A stretch of 64,000 nucleotides of DNA from Steromphala cineraria (GCA_916613615.1 OU744723.1:61698239-61762238), one strand, 5' to 3'; shown: positions 11,791 to 22,397, counted from the first letter of the stretch. Notes: generated from the sequence alone by a model not told the origin. A program made the numbers and translations.

Positions 11791-11952
11791 TTTAATGAGC
11801 GTTTTCCCCGTTTCAAATCGTCAGAGGTGCAGAGTCTGTATCCTGAGAGTTGTGATCTGGTTGGAGAAGACTGTGCAAGCTACAGTCCTGTAGAAATGCA
11901 AACAGAAGGAGACAGTGGGTCATCTGCGTTGAGCTGTGCTTGCATGTCACCG
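11791..11952 (+). CDS. Possible internal exon, 54 codons, tentative
   Basis: The frame starting FNERFPRFKSSEVQSLYPES runs between a CAG acceptor (11,788-11,790) and a GTGAGAG donor (11,953). It is 162 bp long and phase 0 at both ends. Base composition is near 50% GC, unlike the AT-rich flanks, and the translation has the mixed composition of a real protein (Cys, Glu and Ser rich). The polypyrimidine tract is weak, and an alternative acceptor exists at 11,751-11,753. I do not recognise the product. The ATGCCCCCG repeat starts 50 bp after the donor. Confidence 0.3.
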
Positions 11953-12001
11953 GTGAGAGGGTCTGGGCTTGTGTTTGTATACCAAATGTTGTGATCTTTT
12001 T

Positions 12002-12255
12002 TTTATGCCCCCGAATCGGAGATTCCGGGGGTATATTGTTTTTCACCTGTCCGTCTGTCCGTTTATCCACAAAAACTTTAACCTTGGTCATAACTTTTGA
12101 TTGGTCAGAGCTAGGTCTTTGATACTTGACATATGGATCCCTTGTGATGAGACCTTTCAGATGACACCATGACATTTGACCATGTGACCTTGACCTTGAC
12201 ACAGCGAACAGGATGCATCCGGGGGCATTCGTGTTTCACAAACACATCTTGTTAT
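12002..12255 (+). repeat. ATGCCCCCG dispersed element, compact complete copy
   Basis: It runs from TTTTATGCCCCCGAATCGGA to GCATCCGGGGGCATTCGTGT and CACAAACACATCTTGTTATC. GCCCCCG near the start and CGGGGGC near the end are inverted with respect to each other. Inside are GTCCGTCTGTCCG, AACCTTGGTCATAACTTTTG and TGACCTTGACCTTGACAC. This copy shows both ends of the family seen in expanded form at 1,748. Confidence 0.7.
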
Positions 12256-12272
12256 CAATTCATTTCTGTTAT

Positions 12273-12361
12273 TAGGTAGGTAGGTAGGTAGGTAGGTAGG
12301 TACCTACCTACCTACCTACCTACCTACCTACGTACCTGCCTGCCTGCCTGCCTGCCTGCCT
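12273..12361. repeat. Palindromic tetranucleotide microsatellite
   Basis: (AGGT)n over about 28 bp is followed directly by (ACCT)n over about 30 bp, its exact reverse complement, and then by (GCCT)n over about 26 bp. The first two blocks can pair as a near-perfect hairpin or cruciform. It begins about 20 bp past the end of the ATGCCCCCG element. Confidence 0.95.
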
Positions 12362-12689
12362 ACATGGTTTTAGAGGGACATTCCTATTATTTTGTATTTT
12401 GGGTAAGTTTGTACCATACTGCAATTTCTTACCTGGTTTGTAGCTACTTGCCCTGACCTTTAAAAGGGTTATTTAATTTAATTCAAATATGAGATTTAAT
12501 CAATAAAGAAATTATTACCCAAGTAAGTGTGTAAGTGTGCTACATGACTTTTACTTTTTAAAAATTGTGTACAACCCTTACTCTCGCTCGGTCAGTACAC
12601 ATAATCACACTTGTTTCATAAAAATAATATGACACACACATACTCTGGGAAAATCTCTACTAATCATTTAACTCAACCTGGCTGGGCTG

Positions 12690-14195
12690 GGAGTATATAT
12701 TACTGAGCTCAACTGCCCAGGGATCATAGGTATTATTGAACGCAACACCCTGGGAAGTATACATTCAATGGATCTTGTGACCTGAAGAATAAACATGCCT
12801 CTGAGCTCAATATGTCATGGAGGCCAAGGCAATTGGGAGTATACATATCATTGAGCTCAACACCTTCAGGAGTAATCATGTCTTTGTTTTCAACTCCCTT
12901 GCAAATATACATATCATTAAGATGAACCTCTGGGGAGTATACATATAATTGAGCTAAAGACCTTGGGAAGTATAATTTACTCTGGGGTCAACCCCATAGT
13001 GAATACCTTACACTTACACTGAATTCAGTGCCCTGGGGAGTACACCTATCTTTTAGCTCAACATCCTGTAAAGTATACTTAATTTGTAGGTCAGCACCCT
13101 GGGGAGAATACTAGTCGTTGATCTCAACACCATAGGGAGATACTTTGAGCTCAACAGCTTTTAATCACAGATATCTTTGAGCTTTTACACATTTAGGAGT
13201 ACACCTTTCATCTATCTCAACACCAAGGGGCGTACATGTAGATGTCACTAAGTTTGACACCCGGAGAATTATACATATCAATGAGCTCCCCACCCTTGGA
13301 GGTATAGATATCTCTGAGCTCATCACCCTGGTGAGTATAGGTACCACTAAACTAAAACTCCTGGTGAGTATAGATATCTTTGAGCTCAACACCCTGGTGA
13401 GTATAGCTATATCTGAGCTCAACACCCTGGTGAGTATAGGTATCACTAAACTAAACCTCCTGGGGAGTATAGATATCTCTGAGCTCATCACCCTGGTGAT
13501 TATAAGTACCACTAAACTAAACCTATTGGGGAGTATAGATATCTTTGAGCTCACCACCCTGGTGAGTATAGGTACCACTAAACTAAACCTATTGGGGAGT
13601 ATAGATATCTCTGAGCTCATCACCCTTGTGAGTATAGGTACCACTATACTAAACCTATTGGGGAGTATAGATATCTCTGAGCAAACCACCCTGGTGAGTA
13701 TAGATATCTCTGAGCTCACCGCCCTGGTGAGTATAGGTATCACTAAACTAAACCTATTGGGGAGTATAGATATCTTTGAGCTCATCACCCTGGTGAGTAT
13801 AGGTACCACTAAACTAAAACTATTGGGGAGTATAGATATCTTTGAGCAAACCACCCTGGTGAGTATAGGTATCACTAAACTAAAACTATTGGGGAGTATA
13901 GATATCTTTGAGCTCATCACCCTGGTGAGCACAGGTACCACTAAACTAAACCTATTAGGGAGTATAGATATCTTTGAGCACACCACCCTGGTGAGTATAG
14001 GTACCACTAAACTAAACCTCTTTGGGAGTATAGATATATTTGAGTTCACCACCCTGGTGAGCACAGGTACCACTAAACTAAACCTCTTTGGGAGTATAGA
14101 TACATTTGAGTTCACCACCCTGGTGATTATACATGTAGGTACCACTCAATTAAACCTCCTGGGGGAGAATACAGGAGTACACCTATTTTTGAGTT
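12690..14195. repeat. 66-bp minisatellite built from two 33-bp half-units
   Basis: The homogeneous core (about 13,320-14,190) repeats a 66-bp unit: GTGAGTATAGGTACCACTAA plus an ACTAAACCTATTG half, then GGGAGTATAGATATCTTTGA plus GCTCACCACCCTG. The halves share GAGTATAG at the same place and are diverged 33-bp monomers. Upstream (12,690-13,320) single diverged monomers of about 33-40 bp carry GGGAGTATACATATCATTGA-type sequence. Because 66 is a multiple of 3 and the unit lacks stops, both strands stay open for about 290-325 codons. These frames have no start context and are treated as artefacts. Confidence 0.92.
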
Positions 14196-14234
14196 AATAT
14201 GCATTAATGGAGGAAAAAAACAAGTTGAACAAGA

Positions 14235-14302
14235 TATTTGTCCATCCGTCTGTCCGTCCATCCCATCCATCCGTCTGTTTGTCTGTCCGTCCCATCCATC
14301 CA

Positions 14303-14351
<49 letters not shown>

Positions 14352-14584
14352 TCTAGAGCAAAACTCAGAAACTATTTGACCTAGGTCAATGAAACTTGGT
14401 ATGTGGATTATTCAGCATATGTAGATGTTCCTTTGGGTATTTTTCACATCTATGAATTGTTATATTTGGCAGTTGTCGAGGAAACATACTTAAAATTTAA
14501 CTTCCAGAGAAGAAGTCGAAAACTGTTAGACCCTGCTCAGTGAAACTTGGTGTGTAGATTAGTCAGCATATGCTGATGTGCCTT
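14235..14584. repeat. (CTGT)n microsatellite and associated dispersed repeat
   Basis: CCATCC/GTCTGTCC tracts lead into a (CTGT)n run at 14,303-14,351. They are followed by two diverged copies of a GAAACTTGGTGTGTAGATTA / TCAGCATATG-type sequence (about 14,393 and 14,544), about 150 bp apart. Confidence 0.75.
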
Positions 14585-14720
14585 TTTAGCTCACCTTTAC
14601 AAAGTAAATGTGAGCTTATGTCATGGCGCTTCGTCCGTCGTCCGTCTGTCTGTCCGTCCGTCCGTCCGTCCGTCTGTCCGTCCGTCCGTCCGTCCGTCCG
14701 TCCGTCCGTAAACTTTCAGG

Positions 14721-16110
14721 AAAAAGACTACTCCTCCTAAACGAATCCAGATATCATTCTGAAATTGTAGTATGTTATACCCATGGTGATTCCTCACAGA
14801 AAGGTAGACGTTTCAGTTTTGAGAATCCAAGATGGCCGCCATGGCAGCCATATTGAATTTTCAATTAGATTTCACGAAAAAGACTACTCCTCCTAAACGA
14901 ATGCAGATATCATTCTGAAATTGTAGTATGTTATACCCATGGTGATTCCTCACAGAAAGGTAGACGTTTCAGTTTTGAGAATCCAAGATGGCCGCCATGG
15001 CAGCCATATTGAATTTTCAATTAGATTTCAGGAAAAAGGCTACTCCTCCTAAACGAATCCAGATATCATTCTGAAATTGTAGTATGTTATACCCATGGTG
15101 ATTCCTCACAGAAAGGTAGACGTTTCAGTTTTGAGAATCCAAGATGGCCGCCATGGCAGCCATATTGAATTTTCAATTAGATTTCAGGAAAAAGGCTACT
15201 CCTCCTAAACGAATCCAGATATCATTCTGAAATTGTAGTATGTTATACCCATGGTGATTCCTCACAGAAAGGTAGACGTTTCAGTTTTGAGAATCCAAGA
15301 TGGCCGCCATGGCAGCCATATTGAATTTTCAATTAGATTTCACGAAAAAGACTACTCCTCCTAAACGAATGCAGATATCATTTTCATATTGTAGTATGTT
15401 ATACCCATGGTGATTCCCCTCGGAACGGTAGACGTTTCAGTTTTGAGAATCCAAGATGGCCGCTATGGCAGCCATATTGAATTTTTAATTAGATTTCATG
15501 AAAAGACTACTCTTTCTAAACTAATCTAGATATCATTCTGAAATTGTAGTATGTTATAACTATGGTGATTCCGCACAGAAAGGTAGACGTTTCAGTTTTG
15601 AGAATCCAAGATGGCCGCCATGGCAGCCATATTGAATTTTCAATTAGATTTCACGAAAAAGACTACTCCTCCTAAACGAATGCAGATATCATTTTCATAT
15701 TGTAGTATGTTATACCCATGGTGATTCCCCTCGGAACGGTAGATGTTTCAGTTTTGAGAATCCAAGATGGCCGCTATGGCAGCCATATTGAATTTTTAAT
15801 TAGATTTCATGAAAAGACTACTCTTTCTAAACTAATCTAGATATCATTCTGAAATTGTAGTATGTTATAACTATGGTGATTCCGCACAGAAAGGTAGACG
15901 TTTCAGTTTTGAGAATCCAAGATGGCCGCGATAGCAGCCATATTGAATTTTCAATGAGATTTCATGAAAATGACTACTTCTCCTAAACCAATCTGGATAT
16001 CATTTTCATATTGTAGTATGTTATACCTATAGTGATTCCTCCCACAAAGGTAGACGTTTCAGTTTTGAGAATCCAAGATGGCCGCGATAGCATCCATATT
16101 GACTTTTCAG
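14721..16110 (+). repeat. 156-bp tandem array, nine copies
   Basis: Units start at about 14,721, 14,877, 15,033, 15,189, 15,345, 15,501, 15,656, 15,812 and 15,967, a period of 155-156 bp. Each contains TACTCCTCCTAAACGAAT, GTAGTATGTTATACCCATGG, GGTAGACGTTTCAGTTTTGA and CCAAGATGGCCGCCATGGCA. Units 5 and 7 share one set of variants and units 6 and 8 another, so a 311-bp dimer was itself duplicated. Confidence 0.95.
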
Positions 16111-16369
16111 CTGCAGATGACACATCATTATTACTAAATTTTAAGCTTTCATCAAGTGATCACTCGCACTATATAAATTCTCTAATTTGAACTTACTAAT
16201 CATAATTTTATCTTGAATATAGAATATTTAAGATTGTCATGCAAGTTGTTCTATATTTTAAGTGTTTCTAAAACATTAAGATGAAAGACAAACATAATTA
16301 ATTAATTTGTTTAAAATATTTATGGCAACTAGCTGCAAAAACCCAATGACATTAAATATCATGTTAGAT
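16111..16369. other. Short non-coding stretch
   Basis: AT-rich sequence after the 156-bp array; nothing recognised. Confidence 0.5.
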
Positions 16370-17340
16370 TTTGAACAATGGTATCTCCCTTGTATTCCTT
16401 TAAATACCACACATAAGGGGTCAACCAGAGTTCAGATATTTCTGTTGAGTCCACTATGCTGTCTAATACACATCCCAATACAGGCTGCTAGCATCATAGT
16501 GTCAGCTGCTAGTCTGTTGCATAATCAACCTGACCCAATTGATATGGTAGAGCATTATGCTAAATGGCCATGTGTATGCAATAAGAGTTATGGAAATTAG
16601 ACTTGTATTCTTATGACAGCGATATGTTCTTTCTAAGAATAACAACTTACACAAAACTTGTCACTTGTTTTGTGTTTAGCAATCTACATGATAAGTTGAT
16701 GTGGAAAGAGTTATTTTGCATCAGGTTCCAGTTCCTGTGTTTTACTCATATTTGTACCATTTCTATATCTAACAGCAGTTCTTCTTGACACAAAATCAAT
16801 TTAGGACATAAGCTACCTATATTTTGTGAAATTATATATATTTTTCACAACAATTCATGTTCTCTCCCGTCAAGTCTATTAATACCACACATAAGGGCTT
16901 AGCCAGAGTTCAGGTTTATATGCTCAGCACACTAGAATGATTCTCCAAATATACGTACACAAAGCCAAATACACAAATTGCTACACTCTCCTTAAGGATC
17001 TGGGGCTAGCAGCCCTGCCTGCTTGTATATTGCATAGTAATCCTGACCTAATTGATTGATAGAACATAATGGACTTTATGGAAAGTATATAAATTGTCTT
17101 TATGAAAAGTATACTTGTATTCTATTAATAGTAATACTTTTTACAAATAAAAATTTAGACAAGTCAAGAATCAGCTTTTGTGTACAACAATCTGCACGAT
17201 GAGTTAATATTAACAAGTCAAGAATCTGCTTTTATGTTCAGTAATCTACATGATAAGTTAATAATAGAGGTATTTTGTATCAGGTTCCAGTTCCAATACC
17301 ATGTGTTTTATTTTGTATCAGGTTCCAGTTCCAAATAAAA
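16370..17340 (+). repeat. Diverged direct duplication of about 0.48 kb
   Basis: The segment 16,370-16,800 is repeated, diverged, at about 16,860-17,340. Shared landmarks are ACCACACATAAGGG, CCAGAGTTCAG, GACTTGTATTCT / ATACTTGTATTCT, AATCTACATGATAAGTT and GCATCAGGTTCCAGTTCC / GTATCAGGTTCCAGTTCC. The second copy has an extra local duplication around 17,160-17,260. No exon was recognised. Confidence 0.7.
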
Positions 17341-17399
17341 ATAAATGATAATTGTATCATGCTGAAGGGGTTCTGGGAACAACATGTCATCATAGAAGT

Positions 17400-17585
17400 C
17401 ATTATTTTTCAATTAGATTTCAGGCCAAGTACTACTCCTACTAAATCAATTAAGATATCATTCTGAAAAGTGAGTATTTTTTAATATAGTGATTCCTGAC
17501 AAAGACGCATTTATTTTATTATCAAGAATCCAAGATGGTCAATATGTCAATTATATTGAATTTTCAATTAGATTTCATGAAATTC
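17400..17585 (+). repeat. Diverged outlying copy of the 156-bp repeat
   Basis: TTTTCAATTAGATTTCAGGC, TACTACTCCTACTAAATCAA, AAGATATCATTCTGAAA, AGTGATTCCTGAC and AGAATCCAAGATGGTCAATA follow the order of the 156-bp unit. The copy ends again in TTTTCAATTAGATTTCATGA. Confidence 0.75.
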
Positions 17586-18149
17586 ATTGAAAAGAATACA
17601 TTTCCTGATCAATCAAATCAATGTCATTATATTTGTATTGATACGCTTGTTGTAATATTTATCAACACTATAAATACAGTTACAAAAAACTGTATGAATC
17701 ATCTTTATCTGCGAACAGCATACATAATTCCTGACACTTCATATATATGGCAAATAACATAGCCAGTGAGGGATAAATATACATTTTATAATCATCTATA
17801 TCTGATTACGGTCTGAACAATGATTATCTAGATAATTATAATGATCATTCAATTCAAACAAATCCTTTTCAAAAGCATTTAAAATGATTAAATTTGTTCA
17901 CTCCCAACACTAACTGTTAGGTTTTTTACTCCTTTGTTCCCGTGCAATTAATTTATTCCAATTGAAAATTTTGATTAATGAATAACAAATTATCTTTTAT
18001 TTTGTTTGTCATGCTAATAAAAGATATCATTTAATATTCATCTTCAAAACTCATTGAACAGCTGTCTGAACAATTCTTTTTTTACAAAGTCTTTCTCACC
18101 AATTCTCTCTGTTTGTTAAGATACTTCAATAAACATATTACTGAGTTGA

Positions 18150-18330
18150 CCTCCAGATTATTTCCATTGCAAACCTCTCTTCTACCTCCACCCCTTCTAT
18201 CCCCCCTTTTTTCTCCTGTCCTTCCATTGCAAACCTATCCCACATTCCTTCTATCCCCCTCCCCCCAACCCCCCCCCCCCCCCCCCCCCATCTATCCTTC
18301 CAGCCCCTCTCCTGCAACTCTCCTCTAAAG
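18150..18330. repeat. Pyrimidine-rich tract with a 21-base C run
   Basis: About 180 bp of CT-rich sequence on the + strand containing an uninterrupted 21-C run at 18,269-18,289. The proline- and glycine-rich frames here are composition artefacts. Confidence 0.9.
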
Positions 18331-18381
18331 AGTATCTGTTTTGCATATTGAAATGAGGGGAGGACACTCACTATATGGAAT

Positions 18382-18437
18382 AACAGTAACTTACATAAGA
18401 GGATAAGTAACTTACATAAGAGGATAAGTTACATAAG
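18382..18437. repeat. Short direct repeat
   Basis: AACTTACATAAGAGGATAAG occurs twice in tandem, followed by a partial TTACATAAG copy. Confidence 0.85.
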
Positions 18438-18714
18438 CTACATGCAGGTGCAAGAGGTCATCATAGGTCATCATATCTAGTAATTAGCATAAACCCCCAT
18501 GATGCTAGCCTATTCTCACCAATCAGATTGCACTAACATAGGTCAAGATTTAAGATATTCAGAAATCTTCAGTTAGAATTACATGAGACATTGACCTGGA
18601 CAGTTTACTTTGGCAATTGGACCTATCACTAGCTGAATTTGTGATTTGTGTCAGAGGGATATATTCCAAATGTTTATGTGCATCATCTTTTTAGTTCTTT
18701 GGAAGTTGAGAGTG

Positions 18715-18995
18715 TGACTAAATGAATACTCATAAACCAATCAAGATATCATAATGAAATTAATACAGATGCCCACATAAAAGTAGCATTTTGAAGATTA
18801 AAAAGTCCAAGATGGTCACCAATTTAGCCATAGATATACAAAAATGTTATACAAAAACCTACTGCTTGTTAACAAATCATGATTATATCATTCTTGTATT
18901 AATGTTTGTTCAAACTCTAGTGGTTTCCAACAGAAGAATAGCATTTTAAAAGATAAAAAAATCATGATGGCAGCCATAATCAATTATCATAATAA
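18715..18995 (+). repeat. Two strongly diverged copies of the 156-bp repeat
   Basis: ACCAATCAAGATATCATAAT, AAGTCCAAGATGGTCACCAA and AGCCATAGAT lie in unit order, then ATTATATCATTCTTGTATTA, AGTGGTTTCCAACAGAAGAA and ATCATGATGGCAGCCATAAT. They extend the 156-bp family to within 50 bp of the proposed right end of the 14.6-19.06 kb element. Confidence 0.6.
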
Positions 18996-19570
18996 AAGAT
19001 GGTTACACAATTAAACCATATTACCACATAATTCATTTTAAGGTGAGCTTCTGTACCCTCGGTACTTTTATTGGTATTTTCAACTTCTTTGTATTTTATT
19101 TTCGGTCTATTTCATGGAATTGTATCTTTATTGGGATATGTCATCTTCTTGTGACTCTTGTTTTATTAAATCCATCATGCAGAAACTTCTGCTTACAATA
19201 AACCAGTTCTGGTTTTTTTATCTAAATAAAAAAGGTTTAGGTCGGTTTTAGTCGGCATGCAAATCCCTTGTCCCTGAGCAGAAATCTTCGACAGAATGTT
19301 TTAGAGGTTTACCAGTCGAGTTTTGAGTGTGTATGAATGGTAAAACAGTTGCACAAACTGAGCCGGTACAAAGGACATTGTTCATACACGCTGATCGCAC
19401 TATGACTCCTGCTACCGCTAATCAATCTTACATGTATTACCTGTTATATACATCGTTACTTATACTCATGAATGTAGGGACCAAACATTAACAATGTTTT
19501 CTTATAGCAAAAAAGATATTGAAATAATCAAAATGATGGATGCTGTTTTAACGTCCAAACTAAGCAGCGA

Positions 19571-19702
19571 CATAAATTAGTTTTGTTAAAGACATAAATT
19601 AGTTTTGTTTAAGACATAAATTAGTTTTGTGAAAGACATAAATTAGTTTTGTTAAAGACATAAATTAGTTTTGTTAAAGACATAAATTAGTTTTGTGAAA
19701 GA
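19571..19702. repeat. 22-bp tandem repeat, six copies
   Basis: CATAAATTAGTTTTGT recurs exactly every 22 bp at 19,571, 19,593, 19,615, 19,637, 19,659 and 19,681. The linker is TTAAAGA, GAAAGA or TTAAGA. Confidence 0.95.
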
Positions 19703-19897
19703 CGAGATTCTGGGACTACATTCTGGCTGCAGCAGTGATTTTTCGTTTGCAACGGATGCAAGTAAACGACAGAAGGTCCTCACTATCATTTAAAATGGCG
19801 AGTTTCAGCGACACATCCTTGAAATTACTTTGCATAAGCATACAAACGTTGCCACTGACAATGCAAGCACTTTTCAAACGGTTGATTAATATATGAA

Positions 19898-21345
19898 TCA
19901 GCGCGGGTGTGAGGGGGTCAGAGCAGGGGTGAGAGAGAGTCAGAGCAGGGGTGAGAGAGTCAGAGCAGGGGTGAGAGAGAGTCAGAGCAGGGGTGAGAGA
20001 GAGTCAGAGCAGGGGTGAGAGAGAGTCAGAGCAGGGGTGAGAGAGAGTCAGAGCAGGGGTGAGAGAGGCAGCGCGGGTGTGAGGGAGTCAGCGCAGGTGT
20101 GAGGGGATCAGTGCGAGTATGAGAGAGTCAGCACGGGTGTGAGGGGGTCAGAGCAGGGGTGAGAGAGAGTCGGCGCGGGTGTGAGAGAGTCAGAGCAGGG
20201 GTGAGAGAGGCAGCGCGGGTGTGAGGGAGTCAGCGCAGGTGTGAGGGGATCAGTGCGAGTGTGAGAGAGTCAGCGCGGGTGTGAGGGAGTCAGCGCGGGT
20301 TTGAGGGGATCAGTGCGGGTGTGAGGGAGTCAGAGCAGGGGTGAGAGAGGCAGCGCGGGTGTGAGAGAGGCAGCGCGGGTGCGAGAGAGGCAGCGCGGGT
20401 GTGAGGGAGTCAGCGCGTGTTTGAGAGAGTCGGCGCGGGTGTGAGAGAGTCGGCGCGGGTGTGAGAGAGTCAGCGCGGGTGTGAGAGAGGCAGCGCGGGT
20501 GTGAGAGAGGCAGCGCGGGTGTGAGAGAGTCAGCGCGGGTGTGAGGGAGTCAGCACGGGTGTGAGGGAGTCAGCGCGGGTTTGAGAGAGTCGGCGCGTGT
20601 GTGAGAGAGTCAGAGCAGGTGTGAGAGAGGCAGCGCGGGTGTGAGAGAGGCAGCGCGGGTGTGAGAGAGTCAGCGCGGGTGTGAGAGAGGCAGCGCGGGT
20701 GTGAGAGAGGCAGCGCGGGTGTGAGAGAGGCAGCGCGGGTGTGAGAGAGTCAGCGCGGGTGTGAGAGAGGCAGCGCGGGTTTGAGAGAGTCGGCGCGGGT
20801 GTGAGAGAGTCAGCGCGGGTGTGAGGGAGTCAGCGCGGGTGTGAGGGAGTCAGTGCGGGTGTGAGAGAGTCAGCGCGGGTGTGAGGGAGTCAGCGCGGGT
20901 GTGAGGGAGTCAGCGCGGGTGTGAGGGAGTCAGCGCGGGTGTGAGAGAGTCAGAGCAGGGGTGAGAGAGGCAGCGCGGGTGTGAGAGAGGCAGCGCGGGT
21001 GTGAGAGAGTCAGCGCAGGTGTGAGGGGATCAGTGCGAGTGTGAGAGAGTCAGCGCGGGTGTGAGGGGGTCAGAGCAGGGGTGAGAGAGGCAGCGCGGGT
21101 GTGAGAGAGTCAGCGCAGGTGTGAGGGGATCAGTGCGAGTATGAGAGAGTCAGCGCGTGTGTGAGAGAGTCAGCGCGGGTGTGAGAGAGTCAGAGCAGGG
21201 GTGAGAGAGGCAGCGCGGATGTGAGAGAGGCAGCGCGGCTGTGAGGGAGTCAGGGCAGGTGTGAGGGGATCAGCGCGGGTGTGAGAGAGTCAGAGCAGGG
21301 GTGAGAGAGGCAGCGCGGGGGTGAGGGGAACAGCGCCGGGTAAGA
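19898..21345. repeat. 20-bp GC-rich minisatellite, about 72 copies
   Basis: The consensus is GTGAGAGAGTCAGCGCGGGT, with interspersed variants GTGAGAGAGGCAGCGCGGGT, CAGAGCAGGGGTGAGAGAG and GTGAGGGGATCAGTGCGAGT. From 20,221 to about 21,330 the 20-bp phase is kept almost without slippage. The block is sharply GC-rich within AT-rich DNA, with the G-rich strand on +. No host gene or coding frame was recognised. Confidence 0.97.
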
Positions 21346-21359
21346 GTCAGCACGGGTTT

Positions 21360-22085
21360 GCAGTAGAAAAGAATTCACAAAGACCACAAATGAGAAAACA
21401 ACCAGAACGAGGGCAGGAAAAATTGACACTGAGAGAAACTGTCTGTAAAGAAGATGAGTCGTGAGGGATTTTGCATGTGAAAACTCTTTTAAACATCACT
21501 TTATGGTGCTAGAAGGTTGATTAAATAGCTGCTCGGACTTGCAGAATGAAAATACGCAGTAGAAATTGACCCTCAGATTATATCAGCAGTGAAAATGCTA
21601 TCAAAAGATACCTGTTGAAAAACAGCAGGGAAGGTAAATTCAAAAATTGAGCATTGAAATCCAAATAAATGGTCAGTGAAAGAAATTTCTAGAATGTGTA
21701 CATTGATAATAGAAGTACAATCATGTTTCGACATCCCTCACTGAAGAAAGCAGCAAAATTGGCTTTTAGAACGTCACAACAATTATCTACTTGTCGTTAT
21801 TCTCTGTAAAATCCCAAGGTTAATATACCACAAAATTATAAAATCTTCAGAGTGGTGACCTATTCTCTGATACAGATAACACCTTCTGATTACTTACACA
21901 CTAGCTCCTTTGTTTTGTTTGATCATTCATTTTTCATACTTATACTGTCTGTATAATGCATGTGCCGAGATGTTCATGTGAATCGATGACAACTTGATTT
22001 CCGAAATTTATTCAAATTAAAAGTTTGCATTGCAAATCAAAGATTGTCAAAAAAATTGCAATTTACAAATACAAGACATTTATTA
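21360..22085. other. Non-coding stretch
   Basis: AT-rich sequence between the minisatellite and the tRNA-like sequence. No exon or repeat recognised. Confidence 0.5.
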
Positions 22086-22089
22086 ACTT

Positions 22090-22165
22090 TGCATTCTAAG
22101 CAAAGGATCGAACGTGTGACCTCTTGATTTCAAGCTAGGTGACTTATCCATTAGGCCACAGAGGC
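22090..22165 (-). tRNA. tRNA-like sequence, probably a SINE head or tRNA pseudogene (Arg-tRNA related)
   Basis: On the minus strand GCCTCTG (acceptor 5' strand) leads into TGGCCTAATGG, a good A box, and later CGTTCGATCC, a good B box. Overall spacing fits a tRNA of about 73 nt. The D-arm and A-box wording is closest to eukaryotic tRNA-Arg of the GGCCTAATGGATAAGG type, but the anticodon position reads TGA. The T stem (ACACG/CTTTG), anticodon stem and acceptor stem do not pair properly, so it should not yield a functional tRNA. AT-rich sequence follows on the minus strand, as in a SINE body. Confidence 0.55.
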
Positions 22166-22397
22166 CTGTTGAAATACAGGCCATTTTGATGATTAAATGT
22201 CAATTTTTTCCCGAGATCAAACATCACTCTTAATGATTGTTTATAGATTTTGATAATTCATTTCATTGGTACCAAATATTTATATTCATATTAAATCAAG
22301 TTTTTTTGTTATTTGTATTCATATTAATCTATTGTGGTAGCTTGTACGGTCCCGCATGGATTGCACGTCTGCACGAGAGGGTCATCCCAATGTCAGC

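Larger units (their letters stand above)
14585..19060 (+). mobile_element. Possible giant repeat-expanded element bounded by AGCTCACCTT / AAGGTGAGCT
   Basis: TTTAGCTCACCTTTACAAAG at 14,585-14,604 and TTAAGGTGAGCTT at about 19,040 are inverted ends of the kind that frame a common bivalve repeat. The start is followed by GTGAGCTTATGTCATGGC and a (TCCG)n tract (14,633-14,710). Diverged relatives of the internal 156-bp repeat recur at 17,400-17,585 and 18,715-18,990, up to the right end. That supports one expanded element of about 4.4 kb rather than separate repeats. No transposase is seen. The boundary match is only about 10 bp and could be chance. Confidence 0.4.

Noticed and set aside
13165..14197. 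Two long overlapping open frames (326 codons on -, 288 on +) as protein genes
   Set aside because: They are produced by a stop-free 66-bp repeat whose length is a multiple of three; no start context, splice signal or known domain.
16307..16600. 97-codon frame as an exon
   Set aside because: It lies in a diverged direct duplication whose second copy does not preserve the frame.
19898..21345. CRISPR array
   Set aside because: Units are contiguous 20-bp repeats without unique spacers, in eukaryotic DNA with no cas genes.
22090..22165. Functional tRNA gene
   Set aside because: T, anticodon and acceptor stems do not pair despite good A and B boxes.
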